The translations under genes and the position numbers were made by a program. Shown in pieces: positions 1 to 8,928 of a stretch of DNA of 64,000 nt. Origin of the DNA: Flavobacterium limicola (GTDB lineage: Bacteria > Bacteroidota > Bacteroidia > Flavobacteriales > Flavobacteriaceae); NCBI RefSeq assembly GCF_003634755.1, contig NZ_RBXA01000003.1, forward strand, positions 62,001 through 126,000. Direction: 5' to 3'. The notes below the pieces were generated by a model, which was not told where the DNA came from, ran no database searches, and saw nothing but the letters and a program-made list of their open reading frames with translations. Position 1 is the first letter of the stretch; every line of letters starts with the position of its first letter.

Positions 1-459
1 CGTTTCATTTTCTATTTTTTCGGTTTGATTAAATATATTTTTGTCTAAAATTAATTCGTTGATTGTTTCCGAGACTTCTATAAAATGCTGGAGTTTTTCA
101 TCGGAAATATGTTGTTTTACAGTTTCATTGAATTTTAAAACCGTATTCTTAGATAACTCTCTTTTTTCTTTACCAAATTCAGTGAGGTAAATCAAGACAC
201 CTCGGCCGTCCACAGGATTTTTCTTTCTAATAATCAGCCCTTTTTCTTCCATAGATTTCAAGGTTCTAGTAAGGCTGGTGGCCTCCATTCCCATTTTTGG
301 TCCTAAAGATGTAGAAGGCGTTCCTTTATCTTTATCCATACTTAACAAAGCAAAACCTGTTGCCATGGTTGCACCGTATTTAGATGCTTCTTCATTATAC
401 ATTCGTGATACTGCTTGCCAGGTTGCACGTAAAATGTAATCTATTGTTTTGTCTTTCAT
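1..459 (-). CDS. MarR-family transcriptional regulator (3' end beyond window)
   Basis: This is a DNA-binding regulator of the winged-helix MarR type, read as 153 codons from the ATG at 459 with no stop before the window edge, so its C-terminus is missing. A recognition-helix stretch (GMEATSLTRTLKSMEEKGLI, about residues 57-76) is followed by the wing (RKKNPVDGRGVLIYLT), which fits MarR proteins closely. A TATATTTG -7 box lies on the minus strand at 478-485, giving a very short leader. The next gene upstream on this strand is a long-chain acyl-CoA synthetase. In flavobacteria MarR genes of this kind often sit with fatty acid oxidation genes, so control of fatty-acid use is a reasonable inference. 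The ligand is unknown. Confidence 0.85.
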   Translation of the reverse strand, partial: MKDKTIDYILRATWQAVSRMYNEEASKYGATMATGFALLSMDKDKGTPSTSLGPKMGMEATSLTRTLKSMEEKGLIIRKKNPVDGRGVLIYLTEFGKEKRELSKNTVLKFNETVKQHISDEKLQHFIEVSETINELILDKNIFNQTEKIENET

Positions 460-599
460 AAATAACTATATCGATTTCAAATATAATAAAAAATACTATG
501 CACGCATAATATATTTAAACATTTTTTTGTTAAAAAGTATTAAATATAAAAAAACTCTGCTGAAATACAGAAGATTATACTGTTTTTTATGACTAATTA

Positions 600-705
600 T
601 TTTTTGGGTCTGTCCCTTCGGGTCGGGCTGTACGTTGTATCTTTTATATAGTCCCGACGCATCGGGACTATATAAAAGGATGCCACTTCTATGCCTCACA
701 TAAAA
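600..705 (-). repeat. Dispersed hairpin element, copy 1 (minus orientation)
   Basis: A more GC-rich block in an AT-rich gap. Read on the minus strand it has a left flank ATAGAAGTGGCATCC, a perfect 17-bp stem (641-657 with 662-678, loop CGCA) and a right flank GATACAACGTACAGCCCGAC. The flanks match elements near 16.7, 46.0, 51.5 and 60.4 kb, while the stem sequence differs. It lies between the 3' end of the acyl-CoA synthetase and the start of the MarR gene. A 67-codon open frame across it is not credible as a gene. Confidence 0.7.
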
Positions 706-716
706 TGGGTGTTGGA

Positions 717-746
717 CACTAATTAAGATTTATAACTTAATTAGTG
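717..746. repeat. 11-bp inverted repeat
   Basis: CACTAATTAAG (717-727) and CTTAATTAGTG (736-746) form a perfect stem with an 8-base loop. It lies just beside the dispersed hairpin element, in the 600-bp gap between MarR and the acyl-CoA synthetase. The rest of that gap (about 750-950) is AT-rich and shows no gene. The role of the repeat is unknown. Confidence 0.45.
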
Positions 747-952
747 AGACTACGAGTTTTCGTAATTATAAGTAGTTTCATATAATTTAAGGATAACTGA
801 TAGAACGTAGAAAAAAGACTAATTTATTTCCCTGTTGGAAGAATCAAGTCTTATAAATTTTAGATATAATTTGTGATTAGGAATGATGCGGGTTTATTGT
901 ATTTAGAATTTAAATATAATCGTAACAATAAAGTAGAAAATTAATTGATGAT

Positions 953-996
953 AAAACGAAAAAACCACGAATATCAATTCGTGGTTTTTTCGTTTT
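953..996 (-). terminator. Terminator downstream of acyl-CoA synthetase
   Basis: A perfect 20-bp stem (953-972 with 977-996) with loop ATCA. The arms carry long A and T runs, so it could end transcription in either direction. It lies about 60 bp past the stop codon of the acyl-CoA synthetase on the minus strand. Confidence 0.8.
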
Positions 997-1059
997 TAAT
1001 TGTTTTTCCCTTGCTTTCAAAAGTTGAATGAAGAGTATTAACTAGGTTTTTTCTTAAAT

Positions 1060-2832
1060 CTAGATGTAGATTTTATGAAATAAATCAATATACTTATCCA
1101 TTATTATTTTTCGTTTTAATTTTAAGGTAGGAGTAAGATGTCCACCTTCAACCGACCATAAATCTGGAGTAAGTTCAAAACGTTTTATTTTTTCCCAATT
1201 ACCAAATTTTTCATTTAGGCTATCAATTTCAACTTGAATCCTTTCGATTACTTTTTCGTTAGCGACTATTTCTTCATTGCTTTTTCCGATGTCGATTCCG
1301 TGAATAACCGCCCATTCTTTTATAAAATCAAAACTGGGTTGTATCAATGCAGCAGGCATTTTTTGTCCATCACCAATGACCATGATTTGTTCAATGAAAC
1401 GGGATTGTTTCATCGTGTTTTCAATTAATTGTGGTGCAATATATTTACCTCCCGATGTTTTGAACATTTCTTTTTTACGGTCTGTGATTTTTAAAAATCC
1501 TTCTTCGTCAAATATTCCAATATCACCAGTATGAAAATAACCATCGGTAATTACCTCATTTGTGAGTTTTTCATCTTTATAATATCCCATCATCACGTTA
1601 GGTCCTTTGCAAAGGATTTCTCCATCTTCGGCTATAATGACTTCAACATTGTCAATGACTTTTCCAACAGTTCCTACTTTGAAACCTCGATTTCTTATGT
1701 CGTTAACAGAGATTACAGGAGACGTTTCTGTTAAACCGTATCCTTCCATAACTGGGATTTCTGCGGCTGCAAAAATACGGGCTAATCTTGGCTGTAAAGC
1801 CGCACTTCCAGAAACCATCAAATCTAGATTTCCACCCAAACCTTCTTTCCATTTGCTAAAAATAAGTTTTCGTGCAATTTTAAGTTGAAACTCATACCAC
1901 AAACCATTTTTTCCATAAGGTTCATAGATTAACCCCAAATCAATTGCCCAGAAGAATAATTTCTTTTTAATCCCGGTTAATTCAGTTCCTTTTGCATAAA
2001 TTTTATCATAGACTTTTTCTAGAAGTCTTGGTACGGCAGTGATTACGGTTGGTTTTACTTCTTTGATATTATCACTAACTTTATCAATTGATTCGCCAAA
2101 ATATATCGAAACACCATAATATTGATATAAATACAAAATCATTCTTTCAAAAATGTGGCATATTGGTAGGAAGCTCAACGCTTTACTGCTACCTGCTTCA
2201 AATGGGATTCTAGAGGCACTACTTAAAACATCAGAAACAATATTGTGATGAGAAAGCATAACTCCTTTTGGTCTTCCAGTTGTTCCTGAGGTATAAATTA
2301 TAGTTGCTAAATCTTCAGGTTTTACATTGTTTTTACGGTCTTCAACAACATCTTGATTGCTTTGATCTTTACCTAATACAAGTAATTCAGTCCAGTTTTT
2401 AGTCCCTTCAATTGTATTGAATGAATACACTTCTTTTAGCGAAGGAACTCTATCTTTAATTAAATTTACTTTTCTAAGGACTTCCTCATCAGATACAAAA
2501 CAATAAATAGCACCAGAATGATTTAAAATATATTCATAATCATCTTCAGAAATGGTAGGGTAAATAGGGACGTTTTGTGCACCTGTTTGCAAGATACCAA
2601 TATCCATAATATTCCATTCGGTTCTATTATTAGTTGAAATTACGGCAATTTTATCATTCTTTTGAATCTCCATCCGAATCAATGCCCTTGAAATCGTATT
2701 GGCTTTGTCGATATATTCGGTTGTCGATGTTTTTTCCCAAACTCCGTTGTACTTAGTGACCAAAGCATCTGGAATATTGAAATTTTCTTGTTGATAATAT
2801 GGAAAATCAAAAAGGCGAGTGATATTTATCAT
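1060..2832 (-). CDS. Long-chain acyl-CoA synthetase, AMP-forming
   Basis: This 590-residue enzyme activates long-chain fatty acids with ATP and CoA through an acyl-AMP intermediate. The ANL-family signature is clear: P-loop YTSGTTGRPKGVM near residues 180-192, the acyl-AMP motif EGYGLTETSP near 365, and the hinge TGDIGIFDEEGFLKITDRKK near 440-460 with a C-terminal domain that brings in the last lysine. The C-terminal part with the long insert (residues about 285-340) is usual for FadD-like synthetases of Bacteroidota. The ATG at 2832 gives the full domain. A MarR regulator follows on the same strand, which suggests a fatty acid use locus. The exact chain length preference cannot be told from sequence. 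A terminator follows at 953-996. Confidence 0.92.
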   Translation of the reverse strand: MINITRLFDFPYYQQENFNIPDALVTKYNGVWEKTSTTEYIDKANTISRALIRMEIQKNDKIAVISTNNRTEWNIMDIGILQTGAQNVPIYPTISEDDYEYILNHSGAIYCFVSDEEVLRKVNLIKDRVPSLKEVYSFNTIEGTKNWTELLVLGKDQSNQDVVEDRKNNVKPEDLATIIYTSGTTGRPKGVMLSHHNIVSDVLSSASRIPFEAGSSKALSFLPICHIFERMILYLYQYYGVSIYFGESIDKVSDNIKEVKPTVITAVPRLLEKVYDKIYAKGTELTGIKKKLFFWAIDLGLIYEPYGKNGLWYEFQLKIARKLIFSKWKEGLGGNLDLMVSGSAALQPRLARIFAAAEIPVMEGYGLTETSPVISVNDIRNRGFKVGTVGKVIDNVEVIIAEDGEILCKGPNVMMGYYKDEKLTNEVITDGYFHTGDIGIFDEEGFLKITDRKKEMFKTSGGKYIAPQLIENTMKQSRFIEQIMVIGDGQKMPAALIQPSFDFIKEWAVIHGIDIGKSNEEIVANEKVIERIQVEIDSLNEKFGNWEKIKRFELTPDLWSVEGGHLTPTLKLKRKIIMDKYIDLFHKIYI

Positions 2833-2981
2833 TATCTAAAATATTGTAATTTATTGCAAATTAAATAAAAATTAACAATAAATTTTGGTTTATTTAAATT
2901 AAATATTTATTTTTAATTAAATTATTGGTATTCAGCGAAATCGATTTCTTTGAATTAGATTTATTGAATGAATTTTAGTAA

Positions 2982-3011
2982 AAAAGCGTTCACTGTTAGG
3001 TGAACGCTTTT
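2982..3011 (-). terminator. Terminator downstream of purL
   Basis: A perfect 12-bp stem (2982-2993 with 3000-3011) with loop TGTTAG. On the minus strand it is followed by a T-run, which fits a rho-independent terminator about 25 bp past the purL stop. Confidence 0.85.
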
Positions 3012-3035
3012 ATAAATTTAAAAAAACAGGTTAAA

Positions 3036-6000
3036 TTATTTTTTATCCATCCATTTTCTGGCATTGACAAAAGCTTCATGCCAAGGAGAAACTTCATCAT
3101 CTCTATCTTTTGGATAATGTGCCCAGTTCCATTGGAACGTAGAACGCTCAATGTGTGGCATCATAACCAAGTGACGTCCTGTTTTATCGCAAAGCATCGC
3201 AACGTCAAAATGAGAGCCGTTTGGATTAGCAGGATAGCCTTCATAGGCATATTTAGAAACAATATTATAATTTTCTTCACCCATGGGTAAGTTAAATTTT
3301 CCTTCTCCATGCGAAACCCAAACTCCAAGTGTGCTTCCCGCTAATGAAGTAAGCATAACCGAATTGTTTTCTTGTACCGTAACCGATGTAAAAATACTTT
3401 CATGTTTATGGCTTTCGTTGTGCAGCATTTTTCCGTGAACTTCGTGCTCGGGATTAATCACTTCGAGTTCCATAAACAATTGACAACCGTTACAAATCCC
3501 CACTGATAACGTGTCTTCACGTTTGAAGAAATTGTCTAAAGCGGTTTTTGCTTTTTCGTTGTATAAAAATGCTCCTGCCCAACCTTTGGCAGAACCCAAT
3601 ACATCCGAATTCGAGAATCCTCCCACAGCACCAATAAACTGAATGTCTTCCAATGTTTCACGACCAGAAATCAAATCAGTCATGTGAACATCTTTGACAT
3701 CAAAACCAGCCAAGTACATCGCATTCGCCATTTCACGCTCCGAGTTACTTCCTTTTTCACGGATAATAGCTGCTTTTGGTCTTGCTTGAGAAGCGTCTAT
3801 AACTGGTTTTTTTCCTGTGAAATGTGCAGGGAAAGTATAATTTAAAGCTTGGTTTTTATAATTTTCAAAACGCGCTTGAGCCGTTCCGTTTTTCGATTGT
3901 TTTTGGTCTAATAAAAACGAAGTCTTGAACCAAATATCTCTGTATTCTTTTATGTCAAAAGTCAAATGGCCAAGGTCTAAAGTTGCTTCATTCGTAGCAG
4001 TTCCTAATTTATAGAAAGAAACATTATTTGCGTTTAATTTAGATTCTACTTCAGCATCTGATTTCGCTTGAATGACAATTCCAATATTTTCAGAAAATAG
4101 GATTTTAACCAAATCTTTTTCTTCGAATCCCGATGCTTCGGGAGAGAAATCTATTTTTGCTCCCAAATTCACATCTGCAAAACACATTTCTAATAAAGTC
4201 GTGATCAAACCACCACTTCCTATATCGTGTCCTGCAAGGATATTGTTTTCTAAAATTAATTCTTGAACGGTATTAAAGGCTCTTTTAAAAAATGCAGCGT
4301 CTTTAATTGTTGGCACTTCTTTTCCAATAGTATTCAATGTTTGTGCAAACGAAGAACCGCCTAATTTAAAATCATCTTGGGATAAATTGATGTAATAAAT
4401 AGAACCACCGTCTTTTTGTAAAACGGGTTCTACTACTTTTCTAATATCGGTACAATTTCCACCTGCTGAAATAATTACCGTTCCCGGTGCAATTACTTCT
4501 TCATTTGGATATTTTTGTTTCATGGAAAGTGAATCTTTTCCGGTTGGAATGTTGATTCCCAATTCGATTGCAAAATTCGAACACGCTTCTACTGCAGCGT
4601 ATAAACGAGCGTCTTCGCCTTCGTTTTTACACGCCCACATCCAGTTTGCCGAAAGTGAAATTCCTTTTAATCCGTCTTTTATTGGAGCCCAAACAATGTT
4701 TGATAAAGATTCAGCAATAGCAGTTCTTGTTCCTGCCACCGGATCAATTAATGAAGCAATAGGCGAGTGCCCAATCGCAGTGGCAATTCCCTCTATTCCT
4801 TGATAATCCAAGGCCATTACACCACAATTATTCAATGGCAATTGCAATGGACCGGCACATTGTTGTTTGGCTACTTTACCACCTACACAACGGTCTACTT
4901 TATTGGTCAACCAGTCTTTACAAGCAACCGCTTCCAGTTGAAGAACTTGCTGTAAATAGGTGGAGATATTTTTCTCGTCGTATGTTACATCAGTATAGTT
5001 TCTCTCAATTGTTTTGTCCGTCATCACTACTTTTGGAGAACTTCCAAAAAAGTCTTCCAACGCAAAATCCATTGGTTTAGCGCCAGTTGATTTTGATTCG
5101 AAAGTAAAACGGTGATCTCCGGTTACGTCTCCTACTTGATACATTGGGGAACGCTCACGGTCAGCGATTTTTTGCAATAAATCGATGTTTTCTTTGGCGA
5201 TAACCAATCCCATTCTTTCTTGAGATTCGTTACCAATTATTTCTTTTGCCGAAAGGGTAGGATCTCCCACAGGCAATTTGTCTAAATCAATTAATCCGCC
5301 TGTTTCTTCCACTAATTCCGAAAGACAGTTTAAATGTCCTCCGGCTCCGTGATCGTGAATCGATACAATTGGATTAATATCACTTTCTACCAAACCACGA
5401 ATGGCATTGGCAGCACGTTTTTGCATTTCCGGGTTCGAACGTTGAATCGCATTCAATTCAATTCCTGAATTAAAAGCGCCTGTGTCAGCTGAAGAAACTG
5501 CAGCTCCACCCATTCCAATTCTATAATTTTCACCACCAAGGATAACAATTTTATCACCTGTTTGTGGTTTTTTCTTAATCGCTTGGTCTAATTTTCCATA
5601 CCCAATTCCACCCGCTTGCATAATCACTTTGTCGAAACCTAGTTTGCGTGCGTCTTCTTCGTGTTCGAAAGTTAGGATAGAACCTGTAATCAACGGTTGT
5701 CCAAATTTATTTCCAAAATCAGAAGCTCCGTTTGATGCTTTAATCAAAATATCCATTGGTGTTTGATACAACCATTTTCTTTCGGTCATACCGTTTTCCC
5801 AAGGTCTGTTTTCGGCTAAACGAGAATATGAAGTCATGTAAACTGCCGTTCCAGCCATTGGCAAAGAACCTTGTCCACCTGCTAAACGGTCCCGAATTTC
5901 TCCACCAGAACCCGTTGCAGCACCATTGAAAGGCTCTACAGTTGTTGGGAAATTATGTGTTTCTGCTTTTAAAGAAATAACAGAATCAAATTCTTTTACT

Positions 6001-6701
6001 TCATAAAAATCAGGTTTGTCAGCACTTTTTGGCGCAAATTGTTGTACCCGTGGTCCTTTTACAAAAGCAACGTTGTCTTTATAAGCCGAAACAATATCGT
6101 TCGGGTTTTCTTGAGATGTTTTCTTGATTAATTTGAACAATGAAGATTCTTTTTCTTCTCCGTCAATTATAAATTTTCCGTTGAAAATCTTGTGACGACA
6201 GTGTTCTGAATTGGCTTGTGAGAAACCAAAAATTTCAGAATCCGTTAGTTTTCGTCCTAATTTGATCGCTAGATTATCTAAATATTCCACTTCTTCCGGA
6301 CTTAAAGACAATCCTTCTTTTGCATTGTAAGCAGCAATATCATCGATGTCCAAAATGGCTTCCGGAAGCACATTGATAGTGAAAATATCTTGATTTAACT
6401 CGGTGTATTTTTGCGAAAGCATCGGGTCAAAATCAGAAAAATCAGCTGTTGCTTTATGAAATTCTTCGATTCTAATGATACCGGATATTCCCATGTTTTG
6501 GGAGATTTCCACAGCATTAGTGCTCCAAGGCGTTATCATAGTGGCGCGAGGGCCAACAAAAAAATCCGTCAGTACGGATTTTTCTATTTTATTTGAATCG
6601 GCAAAAAGCCAGTTTAGTTTTGAAATGTCTTGAGCCGAAATTTCGTTTTGCGTGTGTACGGCAAAAACAGTTTTGCTTTGGTTTTCAAAGAAATGGATCA
6701 T
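3036..6701 (-). CDS. purL: Phosphoribosylformylglycinamidine synthase (PurL, single chain)
   Basis: This enzyme makes formylglycinamidine ribonucleotide from FGAR, glutamine and ATP, the fourth step of purine synthesis. It is the large single-chain form, 1221 residues, joining the FGAM synthase core (two AIR-synthase-like halves with motifs such as SANSEHCRHK and the glycine-rich ATP site AGGIGYGK) to a C-terminal glutamine amidotransferase. The amidotransferase carries the nucleophile in GICNGCQLF and the PHIERSTFQWNW end typical of the family. The open frame extends ten codons further to a TTG at 6731, but the ATG at 6701 (MIHFFENQSK) matches the usual start and is preferred. purB and guaB, also purine genes, are elsewhere in the window and are not in an operon with it. 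Confidence 0.97.
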   Translation of the reverse strand: MIHFFENQSKTVFAVHTQNEISAQDISKLNWLFADSNKIEKSVLTDFFVGPRATMITPWSTNAVEISQNMGISGIIRIEEFHKATADFSDFDPMLSQKYTELNQDIFTINVLPEAILDIDDIAAYNAKEGLSLSPEEVEYLDNLAIKLGRKLTDSEIFGFSQANSEHCRHKIFNGKFIIDGEEKESSLFKLIKKTSQENPNDIVSAYKDNVAFVKGPRVQQFAPKSADKPDFYEVKEFDSVISLKAETHNFPTTVEPFNGAATGSGGEIRDRLAGGQGSLPMAGTAVYMTSYSRLAENRPWENGMTERKWLYQTPMDILIKASNGASDFGNKFGQPLITGSILTFEHEEDARKLGFDKVIMQAGGIGYGKLDQAIKKKPQTGDKIVILGGENYRIGMGGAAVSSADTGAFNSGIELNAIQRSNPEMQKRAANAIRGLVESDINPIVSIHDHGAGGHLNCLSELVEETGGLIDLDKLPVGDPTLSAKEIIGNESQERMGLVIAKENIDLLQKIADRERSPMYQVGDVTGDHRFTFESKSTGAKPMDFALEDFFGSSPKVVMTDKTIERNYTDVTYDEKNISTYLQQVLQLEAVACKDWLTNKVDRCVGGKVAKQQCAGPLQLPLNNCGVMALDYQGIEGIATAIGHSPIASLIDPVAGTRTAIAESLSNIVWAPIKDGLKGISLSANWMWACKNEGEDARLYAAVEACSNFAIELGINIPTGKDSLSMKQKYPNEEVIAPGTVIISAGGNCTDIRKVVEPVLQKDGGSIYYINLSQDDFKLGGSSFAQTLNTIGKEVPTIKDAAFFKRAFNTVQELILENNILAGHDIGSGGLITTLLEMCFADVNLGAKIDFSPEASGFEEKDLVKILFSENIGIVIQAKSDAEVESKLNANNVSFYKLGTATNEATLDLGHLTFDIKEYRDIWFKTSFLLDQKQSKNGTAQARFENYKNQALNYTFPAHFTGKKPVIDASQARPKAAIIREKGSNSEREMANAMYLAGFDVKDVHMTDLISGRETLEDIQFIGAVGGFSNSDVLGSAKGWAGAFLYNEKAKTALDNFFKREDTLSVGICNGCQLFMELEVINPEHEVHGKMLHNESHKHESIFTSVTVQENNSVMLTSLAGSTLGVWVSHGEGKFNLPMGEENYNIVSKYAYEGYPANPNGSHFDVAMLCDKTGRHLVMMPHIERSTFQWNWAHYPKDRDDEVSPWHEAFVNARKWMDKK

Positions 6702-6764
6702 TGTTATGTAGTTTGTTGTATTGCGGTGCAAATTTAGACAATTAAGATTAAATTTTGGCTATAA

Positions 6765-6790
6765 AAAAAGCGGCAAATTTGCCGCTTTTT
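6765..6790 (-). terminator. Terminator downstream of the first endonuclease gene
   Basis: A perfect palindrome, 13-bp arms (6765-6777 and 6778-6790), built on GCGGCAAATTTGCCGC with A and T tails. It lies 3 bp past the stop of the endonuclease gene on the minus strand and upstream of purL, so it separates the two units. Confidence 0.85.
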
Positions 6791-6793
6791 GAA

Positions 6794-8626
6794 TTAGTTG
6801 ATTATTAATTTCTTTATGACCGAATCCGAATCGATGCTGACGCGAACCAAGTACGTTCCTTTAGCAATGTTTGGCAGCGTAATTTCTGATTTGGTGCTGT
6901 TTTCTTCGCTGTAAATTTTCTGACCAATGATAGAATAAATTTCGATAGAATACATTTTATTCGAATTATTGACAGAGAAAGTTCCCTGGGATGGATTTGG
7001 ATAAATAACAATTGCATCGATATCTAAAACAGTTTCTGTTTTCGACTCTTTTGCAACGATGCGGGTTCCTAAATTGTTACACGTATCAGATGTATAAGAA
7101 TCCCATTGGGTCGTTTTATTGAAAGTAGTCGTAGGAGAAGTAACAGTTGCTTTTCTTCGTAGGGTTTGATCCGCTGCAAAGTTTGCTGTTCCGCCGTTAA
7201 AAGTTCCAATGATGTCAATTAAGACTCCATTTTTGAATAACCCCACAGCATCATTTCCGTTAAAAGCCATCTCAGTTGCTGCTGTAGAAAGATTAGCGGA
7301 ACTTATTGGATAGCAACTGGATGCCATTAAACTATTTATGATGGTAAATTTACTTCCGTTATTCAACGTTCCGGTTAAGGATAGTCCTGTACTCCAGGCA
7401 CCGGCTCCATTGGTTTGTTTTTTGATGCTGTAAATCGATAAATTAATCGCTGCGCCAGTTGCATTTGAAATTTCCAACGCTTTATTATTTGAAGAACCTT
7501 CAATATATTCAGAAAATAATAAATCGGTTGCAGTCGAACCAGTTGCAGCCGTTGTGACATTCAGGGTATTACTCGTTGCAGAAATATTCCCTGCGGCATC
7601 TTTAGCTTTTACAGTGAAAGAATAGGCTGTTGAAGCGGTTAATCCCGTAATAGTAGTGGTAAGTCCAGTTACTGTTGTTTTTAAAGCGCTGTTCATATAT
7701 ACATTATAGCCAGTTACAGCTGTATTGTCAGTGGAACCTGTCCAGCTAAGCGAAATTGTAGTAGTTGTTTTTGCAGATGACACTAAATTTGCGGGAGTTG
7801 TAGGAGCTTGTGCATCAGCAGTTGGATTCCATATTGCCTGAACGTATTCAGGGTGATCAATATAAGGATTTCTATTGTTTTGGATGGCGTAAATGGCATT
7901 GTTACGAGCAATTTCTCTGGAACTCACAGGGTCTTGATTGTGCCATGTTATCAATAAGTTTAAAAAAGCTGTAGTGAAAACCTGATTACTTGTGCCATTA
8001 AACATTGCATAGGAATAACCGGCTACGGTATTCTCGTAACGTGTTGCAAAATAAAAATACATACGTGCAATATCACCTTTGAATTCATTGATAGGTTCGA
8101 AAATAGGCCCGGAATAACCAGAAGTTGTACTTGATCCAAGTTTACTTCCGTTTAAGGATGTCCAAGTTGCTGTAGTCACCGGTCCGTGTGGATAATTAGA
8201 ACGCTGACCATTTACTTTCCCATCAGTAGGTGTGATAAAATGTGCATCCGAAACCATAGGTGCGGCAGAATTAAAAGTTGATTGCGGAATAATGTGTTCT
8301 CTGTTGTAGCAATCACCTTCAACACTATAAGTTCCGCATCTTTGTGTTGTTCCTGCAGAATAGGTGTAAGGATCTGTTCCTGTTGGTTTTTCGGAATACA
8401 TGTCTAATATTGTAGCATCATTTTCATAGTAGTAATCACGATCAGATGTTTGGTAAGTTGTGTACAATCCGGCATATCCTTTATCAGTGTGCCCTTTTAT
8501 AATGTTATAAAGTTGTGTTTTTAATGTGTAGCCAGTTCCTGTGGCTGTTGTGTAATAATTACTCGGGATTTGGGCGATACCAACCGTGACGAATAACAAT
8601 AATAAGGCAGAGTAGATTTTCTTCAT
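6794..8626 (-). CDS. Secreted endonuclease I family protein with FN3, lamin-tail and T9SS sorting domains
   Basis: A 610-residue exported nuclease. An N-terminal signal peptide (MKKIYSALLLLFVTVGIAQ) is followed by an endonuclease I (EndA/NucM) domain at about 25-265, with the motifs CYNREHIIPQSTFN and HFITPTDGKVNGQRSNYPHG that hold the catalytic histidine and metal ligands. A fibronectin type III domain (about 272-358), a lamin-tail domain (about 365-500, starting LLFSEYIEGSSNNKALEI) and a C-terminal type IX secretion sorting tail (IVIYPNPSQGTF to KKLIIN) follow. It should cut extracellular DNA or RNA at the cell surface or after release. The gene immediately upstream is a paralog of the same architecture. 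A TAAATTTG -7 box lies on the minus strand at 8709-8716, with no clear -33 element. Confidence 0.93.
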   Translation of the reverse strand: MKKIYSALLLLFVTVGIAQIPSNYYTTATGTGYTLKTQLYNIIKGHTDKGYAGLYTTYQTSDRDYYYENDATILDMYSEKPTGTDPYTYSAGTTQRCGTYSVEGDCYNREHIIPQSTFNSAAPMVSDAHFITPTDGKVNGQRSNYPHGPVTTATWTSLNGSKLGSSTTSGYSGPIFEPINEFKGDIARMYFYFATRYENTVAGYSYAMFNGTSNQVFTTAFLNLLITWHNQDPVSSREIARNNAIYAIQNNRNPYIDHPEYVQAIWNPTADAQAPTTPANLVSSAKTTTTISLSWTGSTDNTAVTGYNVYMNSALKTTVTGLTTTITGLTASTAYSFTVKAKDAAGNISATSNTLNVTTAATGSTATDLLFSEYIEGSSNNKALEISNATGAAINLSIYSIKKQTNGAGAWSTGLSLTGTLNNGSKFTIINSLMASSCYPISSANLSTAATEMAFNGNDAVGLFKNGVLIDIIGTFNGGTANFAADQTLRRKATVTSPTTTFNKTTQWDSYTSDTCNNLGTRIVAKESKTETVLDIDAIVIYPNPSQGTFSVNNSNKMYSIEIYSIIGQKIYSEENSTKSEITLPNIAKGTYLVRVSIDSDSVIKKLIIN

Positions 8627-8882
8627 AATTTAAATTTGTTTTGGTTATTGGGGTTAATTTCAGATTTTCAAAACTTAAAATTTAAATTTTTAAAACACTG
8701 AACTGACGCAAATTTATAACTTTTAATATCGTTTGTGTTAAGAAATTGTGAATATAATTATGGTTTTCTTAATATAATTATGAACATTGTAACGAAAGTA
8801 GTTTTAGTCTTACTTTGGAAAAAATAGAAGTAAAAATTGAGGAAGGTATTTTAAAATGGTATTGAAAAATTGAAAACAAAAA

Positions 8883-8905
8883 AAAGCGGCAATTGATGCC
8901 GCTTT
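8883..8905 (-). terminator. Terminator downstream of the second endonuclease gene
   Basis: A 9-bp stem, AAAGCGGCA (8883-8891) with TGCCGCTTT (8897-8905), loop ATTGA. On the minus strand it is followed by a T-run. The 300-bp gap to the next gene also holds the -7 box of that gene near 8709-8716 and otherwise nothing that I recognise. Confidence 0.8.
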
Positions 8906-8928
8906 GAATAAATAGTTCGTTTTTTAAA

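Noticed and set aside
496-699. 67-codon open frame on the minus strand beside the MarR gene
   Set aside because: It runs through the dispersed hairpin element and its peptide has no domain pattern. Composition changes abruptly inside it. It is treated as chance.
3000-6700. Plus-strand open frames of 60-96 codons inside purL and other large genes
   Set aside because: They are shadows of long, well-identified genes on the other strand and show no domain pattern.
6702-6731. Longer purL start at a TTG
   Set aside because: The extra ten residues do not resemble the family start. The ATG at 6701 gives the usual N-terminus.
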